Position numbers and translations under genes: made by a program. Shown one piece after another: positions 1 to 6,998 of a stretch of DNA of 45,983 nucleotides (its first letter is position 1; each line of letters starts with the position of its first letter). Origin of the DNA: Anaerolineales bacterium (GTDB lineage Bacteria; Chloroflexota; Anaerolineae; Anaerolineales; UBA4823); the NCBI GenBank assembly GCA_020060465.1, contig JAGVAD010000035.1:1-45983 (forward strand), written 5' to 3'. The notes under the pieces are model-generated. The model saw only the letters and a program-made list of their open reading frames with translations. It did not search any database and was not told the DNA's origin.

Positions 1-1234
1 GATTGCCTAATAAGCGCCCGCGCTGGGTCAGCCGCAGGCAGGTATCTGACCATTCGAGCAGCCCCAGTTGGATGAGATGCTGGATTTGCGCGCCAAAGAG
101 TTCCTCCAACGGCTGGCCAAAACGCCGCTGAAAGACCTCCGCCGATACCCCCTCTTGCACCAGGCGCAATCCCATCATCATAGTTTCCCCAATTTCAGCG
201 GTTCGGTCTATGGGTTGGGCTGTCTGAGTAGCCGGTGTGCGGGGGAAGGCGGTCTGCCTTTGCGCTTCTGCTGGCGCGGTAGGAGAATTGGCTGGACGCA
301 GCCTCTCGATATACGCCATTGGAGAAAGCACGTTAGCCGTCCGCAACCCGTTGGCGTAACCGTGCGCGCCGGCGCCCAGGCCCAGGTAGGGCAGGTTGCG
401 CCAGTATTGCAGGTTGTGGCGGCAGGTGAGCAAATTGCCGCCTGCGTCATGGCGCGCCCAGTTGGAGATTTCGTACTGCGTATAGCCGTGCATTGCCAGT
501 TTCTCGGACGCCCATTCGTACATGTCGGCGGCTGTATCCGGGTCGGGCGTAGAAAGCAGCCCTCGTCGTGCCCAGGCGCCAAATGGCGTGCCGTGCTCCA
601 GGCTCAGGGCATAGAGCGAGAAATGCTCTGGCGCTAAATCCAGGGTCAGCTCCAGCGTGCGTTGCCAGGCGCTCAGCGGCTGCTCCGGCAGCCCAAAGAT
701 CAGGTCCAGGTTCAGGTTGTCAAAACCTGCCCGCCGCGCCCAGCTCACTGCGCGGGTCACATCGGAATAATCGTGCTGGCGTTCCAGCAAGCGCAGCTCG
801 CCTGGGTTGGCCGATTGCACCCCCAGGCTCAGGCGGTTCACCCCCAGGCGGCGTAACGCAACCAGATAATCAGCGGCCAGCGTTCCCGGGTTGGCTTCCA
901 GCGTAATCTCTGCCCCTTCTTGCAAGGCAAAGGCTGATCTCAAAGCGCTCAGAATGCGTTCGATTTCGGCGATGGGCAGCAGCGAGGGTGTGCCGCCGCC
1001 GAAAAAGATCGTATGAATGGGCAGTTTTTTGTCCACTTCGCCGCCCATCCAGCGGATTTCCTCGATCAGCGCGGTCGTGTAATCCGGGATTAAATCTTGC
1101 AGCCCAGCGTAAGTATTGAAATCACAATAACCGCAACGGTGGGCGCAAAAAGGGATATGAATGTAAACGCTATACGCTGTTGCTTGAATGGGGCAAGGGG
1201 GGGAAATAGCAGGTCTCAAATGTGCATCTGACAT
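1..1234 (-). CDS. hemW: HemW-like radical SAM protein (partial, 3' end outside window)
   Basis: Reading leftwards from the ATG at 1234, the frame is open to the window edge (411 codons). Near the N-terminus is IHIPFCAHRCGYCDF, which carries the CxxxCxxC radical-SAM [4Fe-4S] motif with the aromatic residue after the second cysteine. FFGGGTPSLL, ITLEANPGTL, NRLSLGVQS and NLDLIFGLPEQ follow in the order seen in the HemN/HemW family. The C-terminal part has the family wing-helix segment (GLRLVQEGVS, then a leucine-rich helix and RLTQRGRLL). HemW proteins are about 380-400 residues, so only the last few codons are probably missing. The CxxxCxxC arrangement and short N-terminus fit HemW, proposed to be a heme-binding chaperone that delivers heme to respiratory proteins, better than the oxygen-independent coproporphyrinogen oxidase HemN. 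Much cytochrome biology lies nearby, but that link is only inference. Confidence 0.88.
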   Translation of the reverse strand, partial: MSDAHLRPAISPPCPIQATAYSVYIHIPFCAHRCGYCDFNTYAGLQDLIPDYTTALIEEIRWMGGEVDKKLPIHTIFFGGGTPSLLPIAEIERILSALRSAFALQEGAEITLEANPGTLAADYLVALRRLGVNRLSLGVQSANPGELRLLERQHDYSDVTRAVSWARRAGFDNLNLDLIFGLPEQPLSAWQRTLELTLDLAPEHFSLYALSLEHGTPFGAWARRGLLSTPDPDTAADMYEWASEKLAMHGYTQYEISNWARHDAGGNLLTCRHNLQYWRNLPYLGLGAGAHGYANGLRTANVLSPMAYIERLRPANSPTAPAEAQRQTAFPRTPATQTAQPIDRTAEIGETMMMGLRLVQEGVSAEVFQRRFGQPLEELFGAQIQHLIQLGLLEWSDTCLRLTQRGRLLGN

Positions 1235-1352
1235 AAGAAATAAGCACCGCTAAGGATGTTCTTCGTGTCTATTCGTTGACCGTTTTCCGAGGCATTGGGT
1301 CGCCGAACCATTGCTTTGATAGTATACCATTCCCCACCCCCGCCGCGGCTGA

Positions 1353-1380
1353 TTGACGAATGTCCAAAGGCTGGTATAAT
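1353..1380 (+). promoter_or_regulatory. Sigma70-like promoter of the LysM protein gene
   Basis: TTGACG (1353-1358), a 16-base spacer and a perfect TATAAT (1375-1380). Transcription should begin near 1387, leaving only about 10 bases before the ATG at 1398 and no recognisable Shine-Dalgarno sequence, so the mRNA may be nearly leaderless. Confidence 0.7.
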
Positions 1381-1397
1381 GCCAGGGTTGATCGTTT

Positions 1398-2567
1398 ATG
1401 AGTCCAGAAACTAATACGAACCCTACCAAACTTTGTCCCACGTGCGGCACGCGCCTCAGCATGGATGCCGTCCGCTGTCTGGTTTGCGGCGCAGACCTTT
1501 CCGCATCCGTCCGCGAACCAACTTCCCGACCAGGTAAACCCAAGCCTGCGTTGTCGGGCAGCCGAATGCCGGAGATTACTTTGACCTTGCCGGCAGCGAT
1601 TGGTTTGCTGATCGTCTTCTTGAGCATTGGCGCTATTTTGGTGTACTTTGCCCTCGGACGCGCCTCAGCCGCCGCGCCGGAAGCCACGCAATCGCCGACG
1701 CCGACGTTGACCGAAACGCCCACATTGACGCCCACCCCTGCTACGCCAACACCCACATGGACGCCGGAGCCTAGCCCAACGCCGTTCGACTACATCGTCA
1801 AACTAGGCGATACCTGCGGCAGCATCGCTTATGCCTTCAAGGTCTCCATCCAAAGCATTGTTTTGCTCAATAACCTGCCGGCGGATTGCAGCACGCTCTA
1901 CGAGAACCAGCAGCTAAAAATCCCGCAGCCCACGCCAACGGCCACGCCTCCGCCCACCTCTACCCTCAGTCCGGCTGAAGCGACCGAGGCAGCCTGCCAG
2001 AAGCTGGATTACACCGTTCAGGAAAACGACACCCTGAGCAGCATTGCCCTCAACTATAACGTCCCTGCCGACGCCATTCGCGAATACAATGGCTTGGTGA
2101 ACGACATCGTGCGCTTCGGTCAGCCGCTGGTGATCCCCTTGTGCCGCCGCAACGCCACACCCGGCCCTACCCCCACTCCTACCCTGCCTCCGCCCTATCC
2201 ACCGGTGAACTTATTGCTGCCTCCCGATGGCGCGCCGTTTAGCTCGCTGGATGATGTCATCACGCTTCAATGGGCTTCTGTGGGTACGCTGCTCGAAAAT
2301 GAAGCCTACGCCGTAACCATCGAAGACCTCACCGGCAGCGAGGGACGTAAGATCGTTCATTACGTCTCGGATACCAAGTTCATTGTGCCAGATGACTTCC
2401 TGCCCAATGACCGTGTGCCGCATGTCATCCGTTGGTGGGTGGTGACGGTGCGTCAGATTGGCACCGATAACGACGGCAATCCGATCTGGAGCCCGGCCGG
2501 TGCGGTGAGCGCGTCGCGCGTGTTCACCTGGTATAGCCTGGGTGCAGCCGCTACACCTACCCCCTGA
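1398..2567 (+). CDS. Membrane-anchored zinc-ribbon protein with two extracytoplasmic LysM domains
   Basis: 389 residues. A cytoplasmic zinc ribbon (CPTCG...CLVCG, about 14-32) is followed by one transmembrane helix (about 60-85), a Thr/Pro-rich linker, and two LysM domains. LysM 1 is about 132-178, starting DYIVKLGDTCGSIAYAF; LysM 2 is about 203-247, starting LDYTVQENDTLSSIALNY. A second Pro/Thr linker leads to a C-terminal beta-rich domain (about 270-380) with many Trp and Tyr residues that I cannot name. LysM modules bind N-acetylglucosamine polymers, so the outer part probably attaches to peptidoglycan or another surface glycan while the ribbon stays inside. The first LysM has two cysteines (DTCGSI, PADCST) that could form a disulfide. 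This domain order is common in Anaerolineae as far as I recall. The partner of the zinc ribbon is unknown. It is divergent from hemW and closed by a terminator. Confidence 0.85.
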   Translation: MSPETNTNPTKLCPTCGTRLSMDAVRCLVCGADLSASVREPTSRPGKPKPALSGSRMPEITLTLPAAIGLLIVFLSIGAILVYFALGRASAAAPEATQSPTPTLTETPTLTPTPATPTPTWTPEPSPTPFDYIVKLGDTCGSIAYAFKVSIQSIVLLNNLPADCSTLYENQQLKIPQPTPTATPPPTSTLSPAEATEAACQKLDYTVQENDTLSSIALNYNVPADAIREYNGLVNDIVRFGQPLVIPLCRRNATPGPTPTPTLPPPYPPVNLLLPPDGAPFSSLDDVITLQWASVGTLLENEAYAVTIEDLTGSEGRKIVHYVSDTKFIVPDDFLPNDRVPHVIRWWVVTVRQIGTDNDGNPIWSPAGAVSASRVFTWYSLGAAATPTP

Positions 2568-2598
2568 ACTGTTCCCGGCTTTGCCTGTTGCCTGGAAT

Positions 2599-2630
2599 AA
2601 AAAACGCCCATTTGTGCACGGGCGTTTTTT
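2599..2630. terminator. Bidirectional rho-independent terminator
   Basis: Perfect 11-bp stem, AAAAAACGCCC (2599-2609) and GGGCGTTTTTT (2620-2630), with a 10-base loop. It has an A run on one side and a T run on the other, so it can end both the LysM gene and the convergent XRE-cupin gene. Confidence 0.88.
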
Positions 2631-2656
2631 GTTCGCGGCGTTGGCGATCCCAATCC

Positions 2657-3277
2657 TTAGCTCTTACCAATGTGTAACACGGAAGGGTAATCTGAAAAAT
2701 GGCGTTTCACTGGCTCGCCAGCCTGTCCAGAGGCTTGCAAGACCAGCAAAAAAGACGCCGGTTGATCCGTTCGATTGCGCCAGAGATGAGGAAGATGCGC
2801 TTCAAATAGAAGAAAATCTCCTGCCTCAAGTTCGTATATATTCCCGTCAATGAGATATTCCACTTTGCCAGACAAACAATAAACCAATTCGTGCCCGGTA
2901 TGCACAACCTGACGTTCCCCCATGTCGGAGTGCGGTTGTAATGAAACCCAGAAAGGCTCCATTTCCTGGCGACTCAGTTTACCATCCAGCCCTTCAATGC
3001 GTACGCCCTTAGAAGTAATCGCCGGGCGCTGTTCCGCTTTGACATGCAGCACAGTGGAAGGTTCATGATCGTCAAAGAAATAACTCATCTTCACATTGAG
3101 CGCTGCAGCCAGACTCTGCAAGGTCGCCACACTGGGAGAGTTTTCGTCGCGCTCAATTAAGCTGATGGCGTTCGTAGAGATGCCAGCCAGTTGAGCCAAC
3201 TCGCGCTGCGAGAGATTGCGCTCCTCTCGGATAGATCGTAATTTGCTGCCTACAGAAATTTTTTCCATAACACCCAC
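2657..3277 (-). CDS. XRE-family transcriptional regulator with C-terminal cupin domain
   Basis: 206 residues from a GTG at 3277. The in-frame ATG at 3268 (MEKISVGSKL) is an equally good start and neither has a clear Shine-Dalgarno. An N-terminal XRE helix-turn-helix (about 8-62) includes LRSIREERNLSQRELAQLAG and ISLIERDENSPS. A C-terminal cupin (about 110-200) includes GHELVYCLSGKVEYLIDG and LEAGDFLLFEAHLPHLW. This is the build of PuuR/SutR-like repressors, whose cupin senses a small ligand. It is divergent from a second protein of the same build at 3513, and the pair flanks a redox-complex operon. Regulation of that operon is likely but the ligand cannot be read from the sequence. Confidence 0.88.
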   Translation of the reverse strand: MGVMEKISVGSKLRSIREERNLSQRELAQLAGISTNAISLIERDENSPSVATLQSLAAALNVKMSYFFDDHEPSTVLHVKAEQRPAITSKGVRIEGLDGKLSRQEMEPFWVSLQPHSDMGERQVVHTGHELVYCLSGKVEYLIDGNIYELEAGDFLLFEAHLPHLWRNRTDQPASFLLVLQASGQAGEPVKRHFSDYPSVLHIGKS

Positions 3278-3303
3278 ATTTTCTGGTTTTTGATCTGTAA
3301 GCG

Positions 3304-3332
3304 ATTCTAACCTTTTTCCAACTTCTTGGCAA
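3304..3332 (-). promoter_or_regulatory. Sigma70-like promoter of the minus-strand XRE-cupin gene
   Basis: On the minus strand: TTGCCA (plus positions 3327-3332), 17-base spacer, TAGAAT (3304-3309). It lies about 30 bases upstream of the start codon. Confidence 0.55.
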
Positions 3333-3396
3333 ATCTATAGGGGGAACCTCTTGTCCAGTTGGATACCGCAATATAGTTAATATCAATAATAAAATG

Positions 3397-3441
3397 GTAA
3401 AGTGCGGAAATTAATAATTAAAATTAACCAAAATACTTTAC
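3397..3441. promoter_or_regulatory. Spaced inverted repeat between the two XRE-cupin genes; candidate operator
   Basis: GTAAAGT (3397-3403) and its exact reverse complement ACTTTAC (3435-3441) flank a very AT-rich stretch. The right arm overlaps the -35 box of the plus-strand regulator promoter, where a repressor or autoregulator would bind. Seven-base arms are short, so chance is possible. Confidence 0.35.
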
Positions 3442-3465
3442 ATTCGTGTATATATTTGTTACAAT
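3437..3465 (+). promoter_or_regulatory. Sigma70-like promoter for the XRE-cupin gene and the redox-complex operon
   Basis: TTTACA (3437-3442), 17-base spacer, TACAAT (3460-3465). It is about 47 bases upstream of the ATG at 3513. No other good promoter was seen before the downstream Fe-S genes, so it may drive the whole operon to the terminator at 9455. Confidence 0.65.
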
Positions 3466-3512
3466 CCTGATGCACCGATTAAGTAAGCAGCCCTTGCTGA
3501 AGGATTTTGTGA

Positions 3513-4070
3513 ATGCCTGTGCATGAATCCTGGCGTAACATCGGCAGTCGCATCCGCCGCTTGCGCAAATTGAACCGGCTGACGATTAAGCAGTTAGCGG
3601 TCGGCTGTGATCTTTCCCCCAATGCCATCAGCCTGGTTGAGCGCGGTGAAGTGGCCCCCAGTGTGGCGACCTTATGCAAAATTGCGCGCGCCCTGGGTGT
3701 CTCGGCCAGCGCTCTTTTCCAGGAGATCTGTTCCCCAGAGGTGGTCGTGCATCGGGCAGGCTTGCCCACTCAGGATGCAGTTGTGAGCAGCGCAATACAA
3801 AGCATGACGTGCAGCCTATCCCCGAAAACAGAGCGCAAGACCTCCGCTCTCTTTGACGAGGAGGAAGAAATTGTATCTCGCTCCGCTGCGCGACAGTCTC
3901 TCCTTTGCTTGAGCGGTGCAGTGATTTTTGAAGTAGATGACCAAACCTATTGCCTGAAACCTGGCGATACGATCACATTCAACGGCAGCGCTTACCACCG
4001 TTGGCGCAACCCAGAAGACGCGGTCAGCGTCGCGGTCGTTGTGATTCCGCCGCATACACCCACTGAATAA
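3513..4070 (+). CDS. XRE-family transcriptional regulator with C-terminal cupin domain
   Basis: 185 residues, ATG with AAGGA eight bases upstream. The XRE helix-turn-helix (about 8-62) includes IRRLRKLNRLTIKQLAVGCD and ISLVERGEVAPSVATL; the cupin (about 115-180) includes LCLSGAVIFEVDDQTYCLKP and GDTITFNGSAYHRW. It is homologous in layout to the divergent gene at 2657-3277 but clearly diverged in sequence. The next gene begins about 10-18 bases after its stop codon, so it is the first gene of the electron-transfer operon and probably controls it. The linker between the two domains is short and has an acidic EEEE-like patch. Confidence 0.88.
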   Translation: MPVHESWRNIGSRIRRLRKLNRLTIKQLAVGCDLSPNAISLVERGEVAPSVATLCKIARALGVSASALFQEICSPEVVVHRAGLPTQDAVVSSAIQSMTCSLSPKTERKTSALFDEEEEIVSRSAARQSLLCLSGAVIFEVDDQTYCLKPGDTITFNGSAYHRWRNPEDAVSVAVVVIPPHTPTE

Positions 4071-4079
4071 TTCGAAGAG

Positions 4080-5471
4080 GTGAAGGGAATGGCCGTACAA
4101 TCTCAAACTCCATCCAAGACCTCGGCTCGTAGCCCTTATTTCTACCACGTTGAACCGCCTCCCGCTGGCGAACAAACGGCGGACGGACGAGTGGAAAGAT
4201 TTTTGAATGCTTTTGCCGCCATTTTGCGCTTTAGCAATTATCGTTTCTTGATGGATTTATACGCTCGCGCCAGCGCCAAATGTGGACGCTGCGCAGTGAG
4301 CTGCCAGGTCTATCAGGCCACACAAGACCCGCAGGATGTGCCTTGCTATCGCACGAATCTGTTGCTGGATGTTTATTGGCGCTATTTCACCAACGCCGGA
4401 CAGTGGCGGGGACGTTTGCTGGGCGATTCCAGTTTGAGCGAACAGAAAATAGACGAAATGGCTCAGGCTTTCTATCGCTGCACGGCTTGCCGTCGCTGCA
4501 CGTTGGAATGTCCCTTGGGCATTGACCACGGCCTGGTAGCACATCTGGGACGATACATCTTGAGCGAGGCAGGTATCGCTCCTAAAGGGCTGGTGATCTC
4601 GGTGCGCGAACAGTTGGAGGGCAAGACCGGCAATACATCTGCTATTCCACTGCCAGCCTTGCTGGATAACCTGGAATTTCTGCAAGATGAGCTGGAGGAG
4701 TTGAAAGGCGTCTCGGTATCCTTCCCCGTAGATCAAGAAGGAGCAGAATACATTTTCTTCCCTGCCGTGAGCGATTATCTGATGGAAGCCGATACGCTGA
4801 TGGGCAACGCTGCCGTTCTTCAGGCCGCCGGCGTATCCTGGACGATTGGTTCGCAATATTTCGATGGCATCAATTATGGTTTGTTCTACAACGATTGGGT
4901 GTTGGAGCGCATCATTCAAAAGCTGATCACAGAAGCTCATCGCCTGAAAGTGCAGAAGATACTGATCGGCGAATGCGGACATGCTGCCCGCTCAGCCCGT
5001 CAATTCGTACCTGCCTTTGCCGGTGAAAGAAGCTTGCCGGTGGTGAGCATCCTGGAACTGACCTGGCAGGCGGTTAAAGATGGCCGCATACATCTTGACC
5101 CAACCATAGTCTCAGAACGGGTGACTTATCACGATCCCTGCAATATCGCCCGCTCGGGTTGGATCGTAGAACAGCCACGCCAGTTGCTGCGCAGTTTTGT
5201 CCGAGATTTTGTCGAAATGCGCCCGCATGGTCGAGAGAATTATTGCTGCGGAGGAGGAGGAGGCCTGGTTTCGTTAGATGAAACCCATGATTTTCGTATG
5301 CAAGTATCCGGTAGGACGAAAGCGGAACAGATCCGCGCCAGCGGAGCGCAGATCGTAGCCACCCCCTGCGCCAATTGCAAAAAGCAGTTGCGTGAATTGA
5401 TGGATTATTACCAGTTGCCCGTGCAAATCGTCGGGGTTCACGATCTGGTGCTGCGCGCCATCCAGCTTTGA
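4080..5471 (+). CDS. Fe-S oxidoreductase with two CCG domains (HmcF/DsrK/HdrD-like)
   Basis: Up to 463 residues from a GTG at 4080; the ATG at 4089, six bases after AGAGGTG, is the better start. Two ferredoxin-type cluster motifs lie in the N-terminal half: CGRCAVSC (about 68-75, with a distal VPC) and CTACRRCTLECPLG (about 134-147). The C-terminal half holds two cysteine-rich CCG motifs: YHDPCNIAR...NYCCGGGGG (CCG at about 389-391) and ATPCANCKKQL (about 430-440). This is the layout of the cytoplasmic subunit of Hmc, Tmc and DsrMKJOP complexes and of heterodisulfide reductase HdrD, where the CCG cysteines bind a noncubane cluster that handles thiol/disulfide chemistry. The following genes supply the matching membrane and periplasmic subunits. 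The substrate is unknown; no dsrAB or methanogen partner gene is in view. Confidence 0.87.
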   Translation: MKGMAVQSQTPSKTSARSPYFYHVEPPPAGEQTADGRVERFLNAFAAILRFSNYRFLMDLYARASAKCGRCAVSCQVYQATQDPQDVPCYRTNLLLDVYWRYFTNAGQWRGRLLGDSSLSEQKIDEMAQAFYRCTACRRCTLECPLGIDHGLVAHLGRYILSEAGIAPKGLVISVREQLEGKTGNTSAIPLPALLDNLEFLQDELEELKGVSVSFPVDQEGAEYIFFPAVSDYLMEADTLMGNAAVLQAAGVSWTIGSQYFDGINYGLFYNDWVLERIIQKLITEAHRLKVQKILIGECGHAARSARQFVPAFAGERSLPVVSILELTWQAVKDGRIHLDPTIVSERVTYHDPCNIARSGWIVEQPRQLLRSFVRDFVEMRPHGRENYCCGGGGGLVSLDETHDFRMQVSGRTKAEQIRASGAQIVATPCANCKKQLRELMDYYQLPVQIVGVHDLVLRAIQL

Positions 5472-5505
5472 CCCGATTCACAAAACGAGTTGAGGAGATG
5501 ACAAC

Positions 5506-6210
5506 ATGCCAACCTGGATGTTGATTGCCAAAGGAGCGGCGCTGCGTTTCACCCTGGGGATATGCGCCCTGGGACTGTTGCGCCTGCTCCTTTTGACCGC
5601 TTTAGATATGTTTGCAGCATTGCGAAGGGCGGGCGATCGCCGGCTGCCTTTGGGTCAAATCGCCCGACAAACGTTGAGTTGGGTGGCACCATTGGCGCGC
5701 CTGCACCGTAGCCGCCCCGCCTATAGCTTTGCCTCTTTTGTGTTCCACCTGGGCATCCTGTTCGCCGGTTTCTTCTTAGTCAACCATTTAGACATCCTAA
5801 AAGACTTGCTGGGCATTTCCTGGCCATCGCTCCCCAAACCTGCGCTGGATGCGTTGACGTTAGCGGCAATAATCGGCGGCGCTTACCTTCTTCTTTACCG
5901 CCTCTATGCCGCCAGTTCGCGCCGCTTGAGCAAACTTAGCGATTATCTGCTGCTGGTGGTTATCCTTAACATCCTTCTTTCAGGATATATTGCCGGTCGT
6001 CCCTGGAACTCCATTCCTTATGATAGTTTAATGCTCTTTCACACTCTGAATGGAATTGCCCTTCTATTAGTTATGCCCTTCACCAAGATTGCCCATTGTG
6101 TCCTTTACCCGCTGATCCGTCTGGGCTCCGAAATCGCCTGGCATTTCCCACCCCGCGGCGGAGAACAGGTTATCCATGCCCTGTATGGACCCGAAGGAAG
6201 GAAGATATGA
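5506..6210 (+). CDS. Cytochrome b-type membrane subunit (NarI/DsrM/HmcE-like)
   Basis: 234 residues, ATG preceded by a strong AGGAGATG. About five to six hydrophobic helices are visible, including segments starting FTLGICALGLLRLLLL, FASFVFHLGILFAGFF, LTLAAIIGGAYLLLY, YLLLVVILNILLSGYI and LFHTLNGIALLLVM. Histidines inside helices (FVFHLGI, LMLFHTL, KIAHCVL) can be heme b ligands as in NarI and DsrM, which exchange electrons with menaquinone. It lies between the CCG protein and the ferredoxin, with a 4-base ATGA overlap to the latter, so the three are surely co-translated. In DsrMK-type modules the cytochrome b passes electrons between the quinone pool and the CCG subunit; the same role is inferred here. 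Confidence 0.82.
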   Translation: MPTWMLIAKGAALRFTLGICALGLLRLLLLTALDMFAALRRAGDRRLPLGQIARQTLSWVAPLARLHRSRPAYSFASFVFHLGILFAGFFLVNHLDILKDLLGISWPSLPKPALDALTLAAIIGGAYLLLYRLYAASSRRLSKLSDYLLLVVILNILLSGYIAGRPWNSIPYDSLMLFHTLNGIALLLVMPFTKIAHCVLYPLIRLGSEIAWHFPPRGGEQVIHALYGPEGRKI

Positions 6211-6998
6211 GCCTGGCGCTGAAGCATGTGGGAGTATTGGTGGATGTTACCCGGTGCATTGGCTGTAACCAATGTATCGAAGCCTGCGTAGTGGAAAACG
6301 ATTTGGGTGAGTTGCGCCATACGCCGCAGCAAGCCCCGGATGGCTTATCCGACCGACGCTTTGCCGCCATTGTCGAAAGCCCGCAAGGCGCTTATGTGCG
6401 GAAAGCATGCCGCCATTGCCTGCAACCAGCCTGCGTTTCGGTCTGCCCGGTGGGCGCCATGTACCAGACCCCGGAAGGGGTGGTGTTGTACGATTACGCA
6501 AAGTGTATGGGTTGCCGTTATTGCATGATGGCCTGCCCCTATGGCATCCCCCGTTACGAATGGGGTTCGACTGCGCCCCGGGTACGCAAATGTAATCTGT
6601 GTTATGAACGCCTCCAAAACGGCCAGTTGCCAGCCTGCGTGGAAGCATGCCCCGAGCAAGCGCTGTTGTTTGGCGAGCGCGACGAACTGCTGTTAGAAGC
6701 GCGTCGTCGCCTGGAGCGATCCCCGAATAAATACCTGCCGGTCGTTTATGGAGAGCAGGAGCTTGGCGGCACATCGGTTCTTTACATCTCGCCCGAACCG
6801 TTGGATTTCTTGGGTTTCCACGGCGCGCCGGGCGATCAACCCTACCCCGAATTAACCTGGAATTGGCTCAGCCGCACGCCATCGGTCGCCTTAGCAATGG
6901 GCGGATTGATGACCGGGCTATTTTGGGTCATTGGCCGGCGGATGCAGGCTGAAGAAAAACGAGCTGCAAGAAATACCTCTTCCTCCCACGAGGCTTAG
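6207..6998 (+). CDS. Polyferredoxin-type subunit with four [4Fe-4S] motifs and C-terminal membrane helix (HmcB/DsrO-like)
   Basis: 263 residues from the ATG at 6207 (MSLALKHVGVLVD), preceded by GGAAGGAAG and overlapping the previous stop as ATGA. A longer upstream reading is not needed. Four cysteine sets follow the DsrO/HmcB/NrfC pattern: CIGCNQCIEAC, CRHCLQPACVSVCPVG, CMGCRYCMMACPYG and CNLC...CVEACPEQA. A C-terminal helix (about 228-250, SVALAMGGLMTGLFWVIG) should anchor the protein. In related complexes this subunit transfers electrons between the NrfD-like quinone-interacting protein and the heme subunit. No Tat signal is visible at the N-terminus, unlike DsrO, so it may face the cytoplasm as a substituted design. 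The side of the membrane is therefore uncertain. Confidence 0.87.
   Translation: MSLALKHVGVLVDVTRCIGCNQCIEACVVENDLGELRHTPQQAPDGLSDRRFAAIVESPQGAYVRKACRHCLQPACVSVCPVGAMYQTPEGVVLYDYAKCMGCRYCMMACPYGIPRYEWGSTAPRVRKCNLCYERLQNGQLPACVEACPEQALLFGERDELLLEARRRLERSPNKYLPVVYGEQELGGTSVLYISPEPLDFLGFHGAPGDQPYPELTWNWLSRTPSVALAMGGLMTGLFWVIGRRMQAEEKRAARNTSSSHEA

Noticed and set aside
68..906. Plus-strand open frames over the left end
   Set aside because: The minus strand encodes a clear radical-SAM HemW protein through the whole interval.
6096..6206. Longer N-terminus for the ferredoxin gene
   Set aside because: The ATG at 6207 has a strong ribosome site and forms a typical ATGA overlap; upstream residues overlap cytochrome b coding sequence.
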